64,000 nt of DNA from positions 868,001 through 932,000 of the forward strand of contig NZ_CP045484.1 in assembly GCF_009729055.1 (NCBI RefSeq), given 5' to 3'. Shown piece by piece: positions 46,598 to 57,009 of the stretch. The stretch comes from Sulfurisphaera ohwakuensis (GTDB lineage: Archaea; Thermoproteota; Thermoprotei_A; Sulfolobales; Sulfolobaceae). A program made the position numbers and the translations under genes. The notes below the pieces were generated by a model. The model did not search any database and was not told where the DNA came from. It was given only the letters and a program-made list of their open reading frames with translations. Within the stretch, counting starts at the first letter, position 1. Each line of letters starts with the position of its first letter.

Positions 46598-48175
46598 TCA
46601 CCACTTCCATCTTCTCGGTAATACTACTATTAAGGGAGATAGTACTGCTGTTATTATCAAAAGGAACTGGGTCGGTGGTAATACTGGGAAGATTGGCAAT
46701 CCAGAAAGTAAACCATTTTGTACTAGTGACTGTACAAAAGCTTGCTCCATTCCTTGAGCAGCAGCATTAGCACTTATCTTACCAGCGAAGAACTCACTAG
46801 CATATTCGTGGAATGAATTCCAATAATAAGCCATTTGAGGTATGTTGGGGAACTTTTGGCCATATTGAGCTTGTTCTAATATTCCCTTCATGATACTATT
46901 TAGATATGAAGGCTGCAGTTTTCCTTCATTTAATTCAGTTATAGCTTCATTATAAGCTTGCACATTAGCTGGTATATCATGGGCTACATCCCATAATCTT
47001 AGATCTGCTTGATAACTAGTAAAGTATAACACAAATATTAAAGCTGCCTTTATTTGCATTGGTGTTGCTCCACTAGCTTGGGGAGAAGCTATTAAGAATC
47101 CAGTAGAACCTATAAATGGTGCGGCCCTCAAACCTGTTTGACTAACTATAGGTAATGGTGCAGCACCCAAATTTGGTCCTAAAGCTTGCAAATATGCATT
47201 TAGATCCCAAGGTCCGTCAAATATTATTGCAGTCTTGTTTGCTATAAATAATTGTCCTTCAGCTCCTCCAGCTCCTGTACTTGGTGCTAAATAATTAATA
47301 TGTAAGTTATAAGTTAGATTATACCAGAAGTTTAGTGCATCGACCATTGCGGTACTATTTAAAGCTGGGTAAACTTGCCCATTAGTAGTTGTAAATATGT
47401 TTCCTCCAAATCCTGCAAACCATGCTGCAAATCTATATCCATATTCTTGACTAGCACCATAGGCAATTCCCCAAATATGATAAGTCTTATTTACATTCTC
47501 AGCTATCTGAATTAATTGGTTAGTAGTGTTTGGAGGATATGGCACAAATTGTTTATTGTAAAACATTACTATGTAGTTTATATTATCTGGTAAGCCATAC
47601 ACAGAACCGTTTAATGTCCAATCATCTATAGCTGTAGGTAAGTACAAAGATGTTATGCTTTGAGGGAGGTATTCAGATAAATTCAATACTAGACCAGCTG
47701 CAAATAAAGCACCTCCAGAATCACTCGTATCTCTATATACTATAGGTGCTTTTCCAGCTTCAGCGGCAGTTTCGAACTGAGAAGTTCCTACTCCAACACC
47801 ATAGGTTACCTCAACATGAATCCATGGAAACGCTTGTTCGAAGGCAGCTAATGTTTCGTTAAATGCCTGGTTTTCAGAGGTGCTATAACTATCCCATACC
47901 GTTATTGTAACTGGAGTTGATGGTGGAGAAGTAAGTCCAACTAACTTCATTAAAACTTGCGGATTACTTGTGTTAAGAATAGCTGGAGATGTGGTAGTCG
48001 TTGTTGTTGTAGTAGATGATGTAGACGTCATTGTAGGAGGAGTTGTTGTAGTAGGCGTTACATGGTGCTGTGAAGAGATATAGGCATAATAACCACCTAC
48101 TGCCGCTACTATTATTACTATTACTACAATTATAGCTACAATAGTTTTAGATATTGCTCTTTTGTATTTTTTCAA
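46598..48175 (-). CDS. malE: Maltodextrin-binding protein, membrane-anchored at both ends
   Basis: About 525-residue extracellular solute-binding protein. The N-terminus KKYKRAISKTIVAIIVVIV is a class III (type-IV-pilin-like) signal, as in Sulfolobus sugar-binding proteins processed by PibD. A Thr-rich linker (about 35-65) follows, then the bilobal domain beginning PVTITVWDSYSTSENQAFNE. The C-terminus ends in a membrane helix and RRWKW. Start: TTG at 48175 follows GGGTGATTGC, a good Shine-Dalgarno; another TTG at 48187 is open. First gene of the importer operon. Confidence 0.9.
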   Translation of the reverse strand: MKKYKRAISKTIVAIIVVIVIIVAAVGGYYAYISSQHHVTPTTTTPPTMTSTSSTTTTTTTTSPAILNTSNPQVLMKLVGLTSPPSTPVTITVWDSYSTSENQAFNETLAAFEQAFPWIHVEVTYGVGVGTSQFETAAEAGKAPIVYRDTSDSGGALFAAGLVLNLSEYLPQSITSLYLPTAIDDWTLNGSVYGLPDNINYIVMFYNKQFVPYPPNTTNQLIQIAENVNKTYHIWGIAYGASQEYGYRFAAWFAGFGGNIFTTTNGQVYPALNSTAMVDALNFWYNLTYNLHINYLAPSTGAGGAEGQLFIANKTAIIFDGPWDLNAYLQALGPNLGAAPLPIVSQTGLRAAPFIGSTGFLIASPQASGATPMQIKAALIFVLYFTSYQADLRLWDVAHDIPANVQAYNEAITELNEGKLQPSYLNSIMKGILEQAQYGQKFPNIPQMAYYWNSFHEYASEFFAGKISANAAAQGMEQAFVQSLVQNGLLSGLPIFPVLPPTQFLLIITAVLSPLIVVLPRRWKW

Positions 48176-48187
48176 GCAATCACCCAA

Positions 48188-48553
48188 TTATCATTATGAT
48201 TCTTCCAATATAAAAATTTCTTCTTTTATTTATGGACTTTATACTTAAGTCATTATTTTTATAGATTCTCATAAATAATTATGAGAAAGTTTATACATTT
48301 CTCTAACTCAACATAGCAATAAATTATGAATTAAAAATAAATGCTCAAAACTTAATCATCGTTCTCACAATACTATTATTAGATTCTATGAAATTCCCTA
48401 AGTGCTAAATATCTTTAGGTGTTTTAAGTAATCTAATATTGTTTATTAGCTATTACAATAGTATAATGATATCATCTAAAATATTATTCAAAACTATAAT
48501 AATCATTATGAATGGAGGAAAATTTAAATATTTGTTAGAAATTGATTGATATA
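48188..48553. promoter_or_regulatory. Divergent promoter region of the maltodextrin operon and the amylopullulanase gene
   Basis: 366 non-coding bases between divergent genes. TTTTTATATTGG (minus strand, about 48205-48216) fits the importer promoter, and AAAATTTAAATATTTG (about 48519-48534) fits the plus-strand gene with a short leader. ATCATAATGAT (minus) and AATCATTATGAAT (48502-48514) are similar palindromic motifs on the two sides and could be sites for a shared regulator (inference). Confidence 0.45.
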
Positions 48554-51241
48554 ATGAAAGTTAAGAACTTTATGTTAAAATTTAGTGCTATGGTAATAAT
48601 ACTAATGATGTTGCCTTTATGGAGTTTGATAGTACCAGTTTCAACAGCGGGACAACTAAATGTGAACTTTACCGTAGCAAGTAACGGACTAGTTACAATA
48701 TATTTAGCAGGAATACCTAGCAACAATACTATTACTTTACATTATGGAATTGAAAACGGGCCTCAACAAGCCTGGATTGAAATATATAACACAGAAATGA
48801 AATGGAATGGAGAGAATTTTAGTGCTACTATAGGACCGTTTGAAAACGGAACATGGATAGCATGGGTCTTTTACGATAATACTACCGGACAATGGATAAA
48901 TTATGACAATCACCCTTTCTGGAACTGGAACTTAGAAGTTAATCCGCCTAATGTAGGTCAAACTTATGCTACTGTATTGCAAAACGGTTCTATATTAATA
49001 ACTATGATTGGGAGAGCACCAGATCAGATAGATATTCATTATGGTCTTACAACTGGTCCTCAAACTGGTCTTCCGTGGAGCAATATAACAGACGAGTTAA
49101 TGACTTATAACCCGCTTTGGGGGAACTATACTATTTTAATAGGTCCATTTAAACCTGGTCAGTGGGTACAATGGGTTTATCATGATTTAACTCTTAATCA
49201 ATGGATTCATAACGTTTCTGGAACTAATTTTGCAATACAAGATGTTTATTCTCCCATAATGTTCATTAACGCAACATACAATAAGTACGTTTATGTTGAA
49301 GGAGAGAAAGCATATATTTATGTGGAGCTAAATAACGAATACTCAATACCCATCAATGCTTTTCTTTCTCTAAAAATAGCAGACTTTTATTATAATACAT
49401 CAACTACTTTAAATCCTGGGTTAAATAACATATCATTTGCTATTGATACCTCTAATATTCCTCAGGGAATTTATAGCCCATTACTCAGCGTATATGTAAA
49501 TAATACTTTGCAAAGACAAGTAACCTTATCTCCATTTTACGTATTAAATACAACGGGTAAAAAACCATTAAGCCTTGTAATTGTGTGGAATATGCATCAG
49601 CCATTATATATTGCTCCTAATGGAAGTTGGGAACAACCTTGGGTTTGGCTTCATACTGGGCAAGATTTCATATGGAATGGTAGTCTAGTAGGTGCTTATG
49701 AATTACAAGCACTATTAATTAACCAATTTAATGTAAGCGTTACCATAGACTTTACGCCAGTATTGCTTTACCAATGGGAGACGATACTTCATGAAGAAAA
49801 CGCTACCTTTACATCAAACTTCGGAGTTAATGTGACCCATGATATTGAGGCTGTTAACTATACTCTAAACTTATATAAAACACTAATGAAGGAGGGAAAA
49901 GTAGAAGTCCTAACTGTACCATTCTATCATCCTTTACAGCCATTGTTACTCCAAGATGGATATTGGAGCGATGTTTTAGCCCAAATAGAGATGGGTGAGA
50001 ATATGACACATGAAGTGTTTGGAGTATGGGCTAATGGAACATGGACCCCAGAAATGGCATTCGATATGGATTTAGTAGGTCTTTATAACGAATCTGGAAT
50101 TTCATTTACTATATTAGACCAGCAAGCTTTCTTACCTTATGTAACGTTAGTAAATGGTTCCTTAAATCCAGATCAACCGTTTATAGTTGAAAATAATTTA
50201 GGTCAAACTATTGTAGTACTTTTTAGAAATACTACGTTATCTAACGAGTTCGGCTTTAAATTCTTCAGTCAATCATCTCAGCTTACAGCCCAAGAACTAA
50301 TTCAACAACTAGCTGAAATCTACATGAATAATCCAGGTGGAGTAGTTACCGTAGCCCTAGATGGTGAAAACCCATTAATATTTAATCCAACAACCGGCCC
50401 TAGTGATTTATATGCAATCTATCAAGCTTTATCTGAATATCAAGGAAGCTGGTTAATAACTCAAACTGCAAGCGAGGCAATAGCTACTCATAAACCTACT
50501 TCAATTATTACAAACTTGCCGGTCAATTCTTGGGACTTGAACCTAAACTACTGGAATAATGGCTACATAGGTAAAACAGAGATTTGGCAAAACGTATCTT
50601 TAGCTAGGGAATACTTGGTAGCGTACACTGTAGCGTTAGGAGATAACATTTCTCCATTGGTTTATTTACCATTTAACACAACGCCTAATTCTACTAACTT
50701 AATTGATACTTTATGGAATTACCTTTATGTAACTGAAGGCAGTGACTGGACATGGCAAACCGGTCCACCAGCATTTGGTCCAATATGGTTTAAAGAACAA
50801 GCTTTACTTTACACTCATACAATAATATCTACAGTAAAGAATCAATTTGAAAAGATAGAACTCCTAAAGGTGAAGTCGGAAGGTAATAAGATAAAGATAG
50901 ATATATATAACGGAATAAATAGCACATTACATCTGATATTAGTAATAAAGTATAATTCTACAGAAACTGCTTTCCCACTCATATTAAACCCCGGGGAAAA
51001 TGAATTTAAGTTACCGTTAAGAGTGAGTGGAACTATAGATATACTCTTATATTCTCCGGTAACTCCACAAGAGGTTGGATTAACATTAATACCTATTACA
51101 AATTATGGATTCTTAATTACCTCGTACCAAGTAACGATCACTAAGGGATCATCAAATGAAATGACGATCTTATCTACTATACTAGGGAGTATTGTAGCAT
51201 CATTAATTATTATTGAAATTATTAGGAGAAGATACATATAG
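48554..51241 (+). CDS. Secreted GH57 amylopullulanase/alpha-amylase with starch-binding domains
   Basis: About 895 residues. Signal peptide (MLKFSAMVIILMMLPLWSLI), then two related beta-sandwich modules (about 35-125 and 130-220) that share TI.LHYG/DIHYGLTTGPQ and look like starch-binding domains. The GH57 domain begins VIVWNMHQPLY (family HQP motif) and continues with GVWANGTWTPEMAFDMDLVG, where the catalytic Glu is expected in other members near such a region, and VALDGENPLIF. The C-terminus has a membrane helix (LGSIVASLIIIEIIRRRYI). Extracellular alpha-glucan debranching; products are taken up by the divergent importer. ATG 48554 is chosen over TTG 48542. Confidence 0.9.
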   Translation: MKVKNFMLKFSAMVIILMMLPLWSLIVPVSTAGQLNVNFTVASNGLVTIYLAGIPSNNTITLHYGIENGPQQAWIEIYNTEMKWNGENFSATIGPFENGTWIAWVFYDNTTGQWINYDNHPFWNWNLEVNPPNVGQTYATVLQNGSILITMIGRAPDQIDIHYGLTTGPQTGLPWSNITDELMTYNPLWGNYTILIGPFKPGQWVQWVYHDLTLNQWIHNVSGTNFAIQDVYSPIMFINATYNKYVYVEGEKAYIYVELNNEYSIPINAFLSLKIADFYYNTSTTLNPGLNNISFAIDTSNIPQGIYSPLLSVYVNNTLQRQVTLSPFYVLNTTGKKPLSLVIVWNMHQPLYIAPNGSWEQPWVWLHTGQDFIWNGSLVGAYELQALLINQFNVSVTIDFTPVLLYQWETILHEENATFTSNFGVNVTHDIEAVNYTLNLYKTLMKEGKVEVLTVPFYHPLQPLLLQDGYWSDVLAQIEMGENMTHEVFGVWANGTWTPEMAFDMDLVGLYNESGISFTILDQQAFLPYVTLVNGSLNPDQPFIVENNLGQTIVVLFRNTTLSNEFGFKFFSQSSQLTAQELIQQLAEIYMNNPGGVVTVALDGENPLIFNPTTGPSDLYAIYQALSEYQGSWLITQTASEAIATHKPTSIITNLPVNSWDLNLNYWNNGYIGKTEIWQNVSLAREYLVAYTVALGDNISPLVYLPFNTTPNSTNLIDTLWNYLYVTEGSDWTWQTGPPAFGPIWFKEQALLYTHTIISTVKNQFEKIELLKVKSEGNKIKIDIYNGINSTLHLILVIKYNSTETAFPLILNPGENEFKLPLRVSGTIDILLYSPVTPQEVGLTLIPITNYGFLITSYQVTITKGSSNEMTILSTILGSIVASLIIIEIIRRRYI

Positions 51242-51592
51242 AAAAGATAATAATTTTTTATTTAACATAATACTTATGAGACTAAGATTCATAATTTTTA
51301 AATATCATTTTTCCTTACTCCCTATGTTAATTCTGATTTTATGAATAGAACTTAATAGGTTGTAACAAGTACAAAAAGTATCACTAATAGGAAAATAGAA
51401 GCACTAGACAATTATTACTGGAGATTCATGAGTAGTTTGCAATTTCCATTTGCCTAAATAGAGTTAAGTTATTGTTATTAAGTATACACTAAGCAGTATT
51501 AATATGTGGATTGTATAAGAGTGCATGATAAGGAGGCTATAATTTAGATTATTCGTAATGATTTTACGTATTCTGTATTATTTATGCATTAA

Positions 51593-51655
51593 ATTATACT
51601 AATCTAATAGAGAATATTACAATTAGCGAAGAACGCGTGAAAGACCCACGTTCTT
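51593..51655 (-). repeat. Intergenic repeat family 3 copy
   Basis: The reverse strand GGGTCTTTCACG, AATTGTAATATTCTC and TAGTATAAT match the left part of the element at 33901 in order. AGAACG and CGTTCTT form a small hairpin here. No gene is seen elsewhere in 51242-51693. Confidence 0.5.
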
Positions 51656-51693
51656 ACAAATAAGCATATTCAATTATTGCTCAGTACAGAGCC

Positions 51694-52093
51694 TTAACTA
51701 TGTAGAATTACTTTAGTGTTTTTATATACTCTTTCTATTCCAGAATCCGTAGTATATACTACCGCATTCTCTTTTTCGGCTAATGCCACTATAAAACAGT
51801 CCACTATGGAAAGGTTTTGGTACTTAACTTTTAACTCTCCGGCTCTTAAGGCAAGTTCCCTTAGTGCTAATAATTTTTATTGGCGAATTTAGGATTAGTG
51901 AAAGCCTAACCTTCGCTTCCTCTAATCCCTTAAGTTTACCGTAAGTGTAAAGAAACTCTGCCAAATTGAGATCTGTAGTATAACCTTGACTCTTACCCAT
52001 GTAAACCTCTTCCATAGTTTCCTTAGTTTCGTCATTAAGCCCAGAAAAATATACGTGGAAAAAACCTGAATCAAATATTATTTTCTTTCTCAA
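51694..52093 (-). pseudogene. VapC PIN-domain toxin, frameshifted
   Basis: The first frame gives MRKKIIFDSGFFHVYFSGLN (first Asp) and TDLNLAEFLYTYGKL (second acid), up to NSPIKIISTKG, then drifts to a stop at 51824. The correct continuation is in another frame: KELALRAGELKVKYQNL, SIVDCFIVALAEKENAVV (third Asp), YTTDSGIERVY (fourth Asp) and a stop at 51694. One extra G in AAGGGAACTT near 51858 explains it. No active toxin is expected unless this is a base-call error. Confidence 0.82.
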
Positions 52094-52307
52094 CTTCTTC
52101 CTTCCTCAACTTTTCCAACTCCTTTAAAGCTAAATCTCCCATCCCCTTATCTATACCATAAGCATCAAGGAGAGTCATTTTTCGTTTTAAAACAATCTTA
52201 TCACCTTCAACCTCTAACTCCATATAAGAACCCTCCCTAATATTAAGCCTCCTTCTAACCTCAGCCGGGATAACTATAATTCCCTTCTTATGAACCTTTA
52301 CCTCCAT
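52071..52307 (-). CDS. vapB: AbrB/SpoVT-type antitoxin (VapB)
   Basis: 78 residues. MEVKVHKKGIIVIPAEVRRR followed by LNIREGSYMELEVEGDKIVL is a complete AbrB fold, with a Lys/Glu-rich C-terminal tail for toxin binding. It overlaps the toxin frame by 23 bases. Intact next to a broken vapC. Confidence 0.88.
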   Translation of the reverse strand: MEVKVHKKGIIVIPAEVRRRLNIREGSYMELEVEGDKIVLKRKMTLLDAYGIDKGMGDLALKELEKLRKEEVEKENNI

Positions 52308-52461
52308 GAGATGTATTTTGTTAAACTACTATTAAAGTCTAACTTACGAGAGAGTTAAACTACAAGGTAAGTTTAATTCAACTAGTAAAATGTCATAAAT
52401 ATAACTTAAAAACTAGTTATCTGGTGAATCTTTATAGTGCCATCATTAGGCTATTTACGGC

Positions 52462-52734
52462 GATTCAGGAGTTCTTTGCGATTTCATTTTTTTAACATTT
52501 TGGGATAAAATAATTAATTGTTCATTCAGTTATATTAATTAGGGGGCGAGTAGGAGGTTATACCGTGAGAGAACTTTAAACTATCGTGGTAGAGGGTTAT
52601 GGAGGCGTTCCTCCTCTCTCCACTTGCGTATAATCTGTTAAGCCTTTCTCTCATAATCTTAACATATATTGGATTTTTATTCATAGAATTATACTAATCT
52701 GAGAAAATTACAATTAGCAAAGAATCCCTGAATC
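52462..52734. repeat. 273-bp MITE-like element with terminal inverted repeats
   Basis: The ends GATTCAGGAGTTCTTTGC (52462-52479) and GCAAAGAATCCCTGAATC (52717-52734) are inverted repeats, 16 of 18 matching. The interior holds a G+C-richer patch (GGGGGCGAGTAGGAGG) and no frame. The right end with its flank (AATTACAATTAGCAAAGAA) belongs to repeat family 3. Confidence 0.55.
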
Positions 52735-52748
52735 TCCAAGAGTTTCTG

Positions 52749-53105
52749 CTAAATTAATCCTAATTCTTTTGCCAAATCTTCTAACTTCTTTGCTTCCCTT
52801 TTCATTTCCTTTATAAAAAGTGATGAAGGCTTTTCCCATTCTTCTGGAGTAAATGCAAAGAATTCTATGCGTGCTCTTAAGTATTTCCCCAATTTCTCAA
52901 GCCTATCAATGTATCTTAAGCCTTTAAAATCTGGAGATATTATTACTAAATCTATGTCACTTACCTCTAAATAATCTCCTCTAGCTCTAGAGCCTACTAC
53001 ATATACATCCTTAACACTAATTTCCTTTTTCACATCATTTATGAATTCTATTGCTTTTCTCACCAATTCAATCTGACTCTTTAACGCAGATTTCGCTTTA
53101 CCCAT
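52749..53105 (-). CDS. MNT-type nucleotidyltransferase (HEPN-partner antitoxin)
   Basis: 118 residues. VYVVGSRARGDYLEVSDIDL carries the GSRARG...DxD motif of minimal nucleotidyltransferases (about 35-54). Such proteins neutralise HEPN toxins, in studied cases by adding AMP units to the toxin. The start ATG at 53105 lies inside the end of the HEPN frame. Intact, although the HEPN partner is frameshifted. Confidence 0.88.
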   Translation of the reverse strand: MGKAKSALKSQIELVRKAIEFINDVKKEISVKDVYVVGSRARGDYLEVSDIDLVIISPDFKGLRYIDRLEKLGKYLRARIEFFAFTPEEWEKPSSLFIKEMKREAKKLEDLAKELGLI

Positions 53106-53469
53106 TCTATCACCTTTTCCGCCTTCTTAATTAATTCCTCAGCATCTTCTTTAGTATAAAGTGAATATGGTATAGTATTTGCTGCATCGGGATACCTAGA
53201 GATTGTTAGTGTAAAGTGAGTTTATTCACTTCATTTCTAATCTCATCTCCAGGTAATCCAATCTCCTCCTTTATTATGTTTAACAACTCGTTTAAATCGT
53301 AGGTTCGTTCAATCTTTCCCCTATCTATTAATAATGCCTTTAAAGCCTTCTCTGCAGCCTGTTTAGCCCAAAATGCAGAAGCATAATAATGACCAGTTGT
53401 GATAGTATCCTTAGCCGTTGTCAAATCCTCTAAAGCTTGCTTAAACCACTTTACTGCTTCTTCTCTCAT
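53081..53469 (-). pseudogene. HEPN-domain toxin, frameshifted
   Basis: Helical bundle starting MREEAVKWFKQALEDLTTAK with GHYYASAFWAKQAAEKALKA, as in archaeal HEPN ribonucleases. The frame ends at NKLTLH (stop at 53206) and continues in another as TISRYPDAANTIPYSLYTKE to 53081. Restoring one base after CACTA gives LTLHYTISRYPDAAN, the normal conserved stretch. The truncated product would lack the last helices. Confidence 0.82.
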
Positions 53470-53665
53470 TAGAAGAATAGCATTTAAACTTTTTAATATG
53501 ATTATCTACTAAAAAGTAGTGAAAAACTGTATAGAGGGAGTAAATTAATACGCTAACAAGAATTTGAGAAAGAGACCATAAATGCGTTATTTTAGAAAGA
53601 ATATAACTACTAGCCAAGAAAGAAAAGTAAAAATATGCGTAATGAATTGGTGTTAATAGAGTTTG

Positions 53666-55147
53666 CTAAACAGTCTCAGCTAATAATTTGAAGCTGTTTT
53701 TATCTAAATTGTTTAAATCAATCTCATACAAGTTATCATTTTTGTCTATTAATACTACCTTAGAGTCCAATAGTATCACATTCCTCCTTCCAACAGTATA
53801 AGCCGTAACTTCTCCTCTATCAGTCACTAAATCCCATTCTAACTGATCACCCTTTATATTTATTTCATTTATTTTTTTAACAGAAAATATTAGATTATTG
53901 TAAGCCAACGCAGTTTCCAAGATTTTTCTTGAATTTTTGTCTAATTTAGTATAGTCCTCCAATAAGAATACTTCATTTCCATTTTCATCATAAAATCCTA
54001 TAAATTTGGGATTAGTTATAGGAAATAACATTTTAGGTATTAGTCCATTATACTTCTTACCATCATAAATAACGTTCACAACACTTCTCCTCTCTGATGA
54101 CTCAATCTTTATATTATCGTTTACAAAATTGAATTTTGGCTCACTAATTTCTAATTTCCTAAATATATTCTCCTCATTTATTTGTTCCTTAAACATCTCA
54201 TAAAAGGCACCTTTTTTGTTGAGTAATTCTTCCGGTTTACCTTCTTCTATTACTCTACCTTGATTTAAGACAATTACCTTATCCGCATTCATTACTTCAT
54301 GAACATTATGAGTAACTAGTATTACAGTCTTACCTCTTGATACACTCATCATCGCCTCATAAACCTCTCTTTCACTAACTACATCAAGGTTAGAAGTAGC
54401 CTCATCGAATATAAGCATATCCGGGTTTTTCACAATTGCTCTGGCAATACTTAACCTCTGTCTTTGTCCTCCAGATAAGTAAGTTCCTCTTTCACCCAAT
54501 ATGGTATCATATGCAAAGGGTAATCTTACAATCTCGTCATGAATTCTAGCTATCTTACAAGCTTTAACTATATCAACCTCATTTACGTTTTCATCTCCGT
54601 AAGCTACGTTATATCCCACAGTGGTATCAAACAAAACTACGTCTTGGGGCACGTATGCTATTTTCTTTCTGAGGTAGTTCAAATCTATTTCCTTAATATT
54701 CACTCCTCCAATAGTGATTTTACCTTCATTTACATCATAGAATCTAAGCAACAGTTTAGCTATAGTGCTCTTACCGGAACCGCTTTTTCCGACAATCGCA
54801 ACCTTTTCTCCGGGCTTTATCCTTATACTAACGTCCTTTATTACTGGAAAGTGAGGATCATAGCCGAAGTAAACATGATCTAATACTATTTCCGCTGGCA
54901 TACTAGGTTTCTTAGGATTTTCTGGATTAGTTATTTCGGGCTTTACTTCTAATACTTCTCTTATTCTTTCAGCTGAAGTTAGGGATTGTTGAATGAATGG
55001 AAGTACGTTGCTTAGGTTATTTATGGGACCGTAGAACTGTGAAACGTAAGCTATAAAGGCGGTTATTACACCTAGTTGTATGATTCCAGATATTACCTCA
55101 TGTCCTCCTATCCACCATATTATCACTGTGGAGAGGTTAACTATAAA
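53666..55147 (-). pseudogene. ABC exporter ATPase with C-terminal DUF1854, N-terminus lost at IS607 element
   Basis: The remaining part starts inside the last membrane helices (VIIWWIGGHEVISGIIQLGV), then a complete ATPase: Walker A VGKSGSGKSTIAKLL, Q-loop VPQDVVLFD, signature YLSGGQRQRLSIARAI, Walker B MLIFDEATSNLD and H-loop VTHNVHEV. A roughly 150-residue C-terminal DUF1854 domain follows (RRNVILLDSKVVLIDKND). The coding sequence stops being homologous at 55148, where the IS607 element begins. The expected first 250 or so residues (membrane domain) are not found on the other side of the element, so more than a simple insertion happened. Confidence 0.8.
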
Positions 55148-55157
55148 CCGTTTGTCC

Positions 55158-56396
55158 CTACACTTTCATTTCAATCATTTTATCTTCATTCATGATCGAG
55201 TGTAGGGACTTAGCCCTCAACCACCTACCAAGCTTAACGGTAGATGGGTCATGGGACTCCTTAGAGCCCAACGGCACGGGGCTCACATCTCCAGCCCTAT
55301 TCAACAAGTTATACAATGCCACAACATCCCTATGCCACCTCTCTTTCCCCTTCTCACAAACACCAACCCTTGGGGCATTGCCCCCATCGGGTTGGTAAAT
55401 AATCTTCGATCCGTGGATTGGACAAACAGTGGAAGTATATGCTGGGTTAACCAAAATTACTGGAACACCAAACTCCCTAGCCTTCTCAATAATAGCGTTC
55501 TTCATAGATGAAAACGCTGAACGGTAAATTCTCAACCTAAGCTGAGAGTCTTTAACATCCTTAATCATATGCTCTGGAGTTCTCTTGGGCAAGTCCTCTA
55601 AAACTATGGCACTCTTACTTTCAAAAGCCTCTTTAACGATTAGCTTAGCCAACTTCCTCCTAACATCAGCCTTTTTATCCCTCTCTCTCAACCTCTTTAA
55701 CTTCCTCCTCACTTCTCTATCCTTAGTTGACCTACCAGTAGTCATCGACTTCCTCCTATACTCATAACCTAGAGTAATTTTCTTGGTGTTAGTCTCTAAG
55801 AGGATCGGTTTTCCATCAATTAATACAGAGACTGAATTCTCGTTAATGTCAACTGGGATGAAACCCTTAGGCTCGTAAGGTTTAGGCTCATCCTTCTTAA
55901 AGATGATGTAAAACTCTACCACATTCCCCTTCAACAATTTAAACCTAGCCTCACTCGCAATCCTCCAGCCCTTATTATAATACTCCCAAAAGATCTTAGG
56001 GAAGGTTGGTGAAATGAAAACCCTACCCTTCTTCGTGGAAATTGAAACCCTATCAAGGCTGAACTTCCACAAGTGGTCATCTAAGTGCACAGTAACTTTT
56101 CTCACTGACGGTTTATCAGTATAAGTCCTACCCCTCTTCTTTAACTTCTCAAAACTGTCTAATCTCTCACTCGCATCCTCACAGGCGGTGTAAATATAAT
56201 GGGAGGGTAAGTCCTTATGTTTCTCCCTTTCAACCTTATAAATTCCCGCTTTAATCCTAGTGAAGGAGGTAGTTTTGTTTGAAAGTCCATAATTTATTGC
56301 ATCCTCTAGAACCTCTCTGTACTCCTCCTCAACTTCTTTAAGTGCTGAGTATGTGGCGTAGTCGACCCTAACTCTTAACTTCACTGTCCTCTCCAC
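55158..56396 (-). CDS. tnpB: TnpB RNA-guided nuclease of IS607 element
   Basis: 412 residues. RuvC residues Asp183 (IPVDINENSV), Glu267 (AIVLEDLPK) and Asp357 (RWHRDVVALYNLL) are present. The zinc finger is atypical: CPIHG (C325, H328) and VCEKG (C347), so one ligand position is His and one Cys may be missing. The last 50 codons overlap the conserved 3' end that should form the guide-RNA scaffold, also kept in the deleted copy at 15649. Start ATG lies within the end of tnpA. Confidence 0.92.
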   Translation of the reverse strand: MERTVKLRVRVDYATYSALKEVEEEYREVLEDAINYGLSNKTTSFTRIKAGIYKVEREKHKDLPSHYIYTACEDASERLDSFEKLKKRGRTYTDKPSVRKVTVHLDDHLWKFSLDRVSISTKKGRVFISPTFPKIFWEYYNKGWRIASEARFKLLKGNVVEFYIIFKKDEPKPYEPKGFIPVDINENSVSVLIDGKPILLETNTKKITLGYEYRRKSMTTGRSTKDREVRRKLKRLRERDKKADVRRKLAKLIVKEAFESKSAIVLEDLPKRTPEHMIKDVKDSQLRLRIYRSAFSSMKNAIIEKAREFGVPVILVNPAYTSTVCPIHGSKIIYQPDGGNAPRVGVCEKGKERWHRDVVALYNLLNRAGDVSPVPLGSKESHDPSTVKLGRWLRAKSLHSIMNEDKMIEMKV

Positions 56397-57009
56397 TTAG
56401 CTCACCTATCAGTTTTTTTACACCTTGAACGAGGATTGTCTTCTTGTGACTTCTCATTCCGTAAATTTTCCCAGCGAATGAAGTAATGATGGAGATTAAG
56501 TCTTCTACGAGTTCCTGCGTGGCATCTTTGGGCTCCTCACCGAAAACTATCTCGATCTTAACTCCCATGGTTGAAAAGAACTCCTCTAAGTACTCAAAGC
56601 CAAACCTCGTTAACCTATCCTTGTAGGTTATTAATACGACATCAATACTCCTCCCCTCAACCAGTTTGAATAGTCTTAACAATCCTTTCCTTTGTGTGTT
56701 TAACCCGCTTGCAATATCTTTTAGTACTTCAACTACCTTGTAACCCTTTGCTGTTGCGTAATTTGTTAGGTAGTTTATCTGCCTCTCCAAATCTTCTTTT
56801 TGATCAGTTGATGAAACTCTTGCGTAAATTACAGCCCTTATTTCCTCCCTCTTCTCTAAGTATTTCTTAACTTCGCTGTAAGGTATCCTATACTTCCCAC
56901 CCTCAGTTGTTACTACCCTTATCTTCCCTTCCCTGACCCACCTTAACAAGGTTGAGTATGAAATGCCGAGGAGTTGGCAAGCCTCCTTAGGTCTCAGTAA
57001 TCTTTCCAC
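56368..57009 (-). CDS. tnpA: IS607 serine recombinase TnpA
   Basis: 213 residues. A MerR-like helix-turn-helix at the N-terminus (RPKEACQLLGISYSTLLRWV) precedes the catalytic domain, the reversed order typical of IS607. The catalytic serine is in IYARVSSTDQKEDLERQ (Ser66), with arginines in LITYKDRLTRFGFEYLEEFF. It probably mediates insertion with little target preference. Confidence 0.92.
   Translation of the reverse strand: MERLLRPKEACQLLGISYSTLLRWVREGKIRVVTTEGGKYRIPYSEVKKYLEKREEIRAVIYARVSSTDQKEDLERQINYLTNYATAKGYKVVEVLKDIASGLNTQRKGLLRLFKLVEGRSIDVVLITYKDRLTRFGFEYLEEFFSTMGVKIEIVFGEEPKDATQELVEDLISIITSFAGKIYGMRSHKKTILVQGVKKLIGELSGEDSEVKS

Noticed and set aside
54539-54883. 114-residue plus-strand frame inside the ABC ATPase
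   Set aside because: Opposite to Walker A, Q-loop and signature-region codons; shadow.
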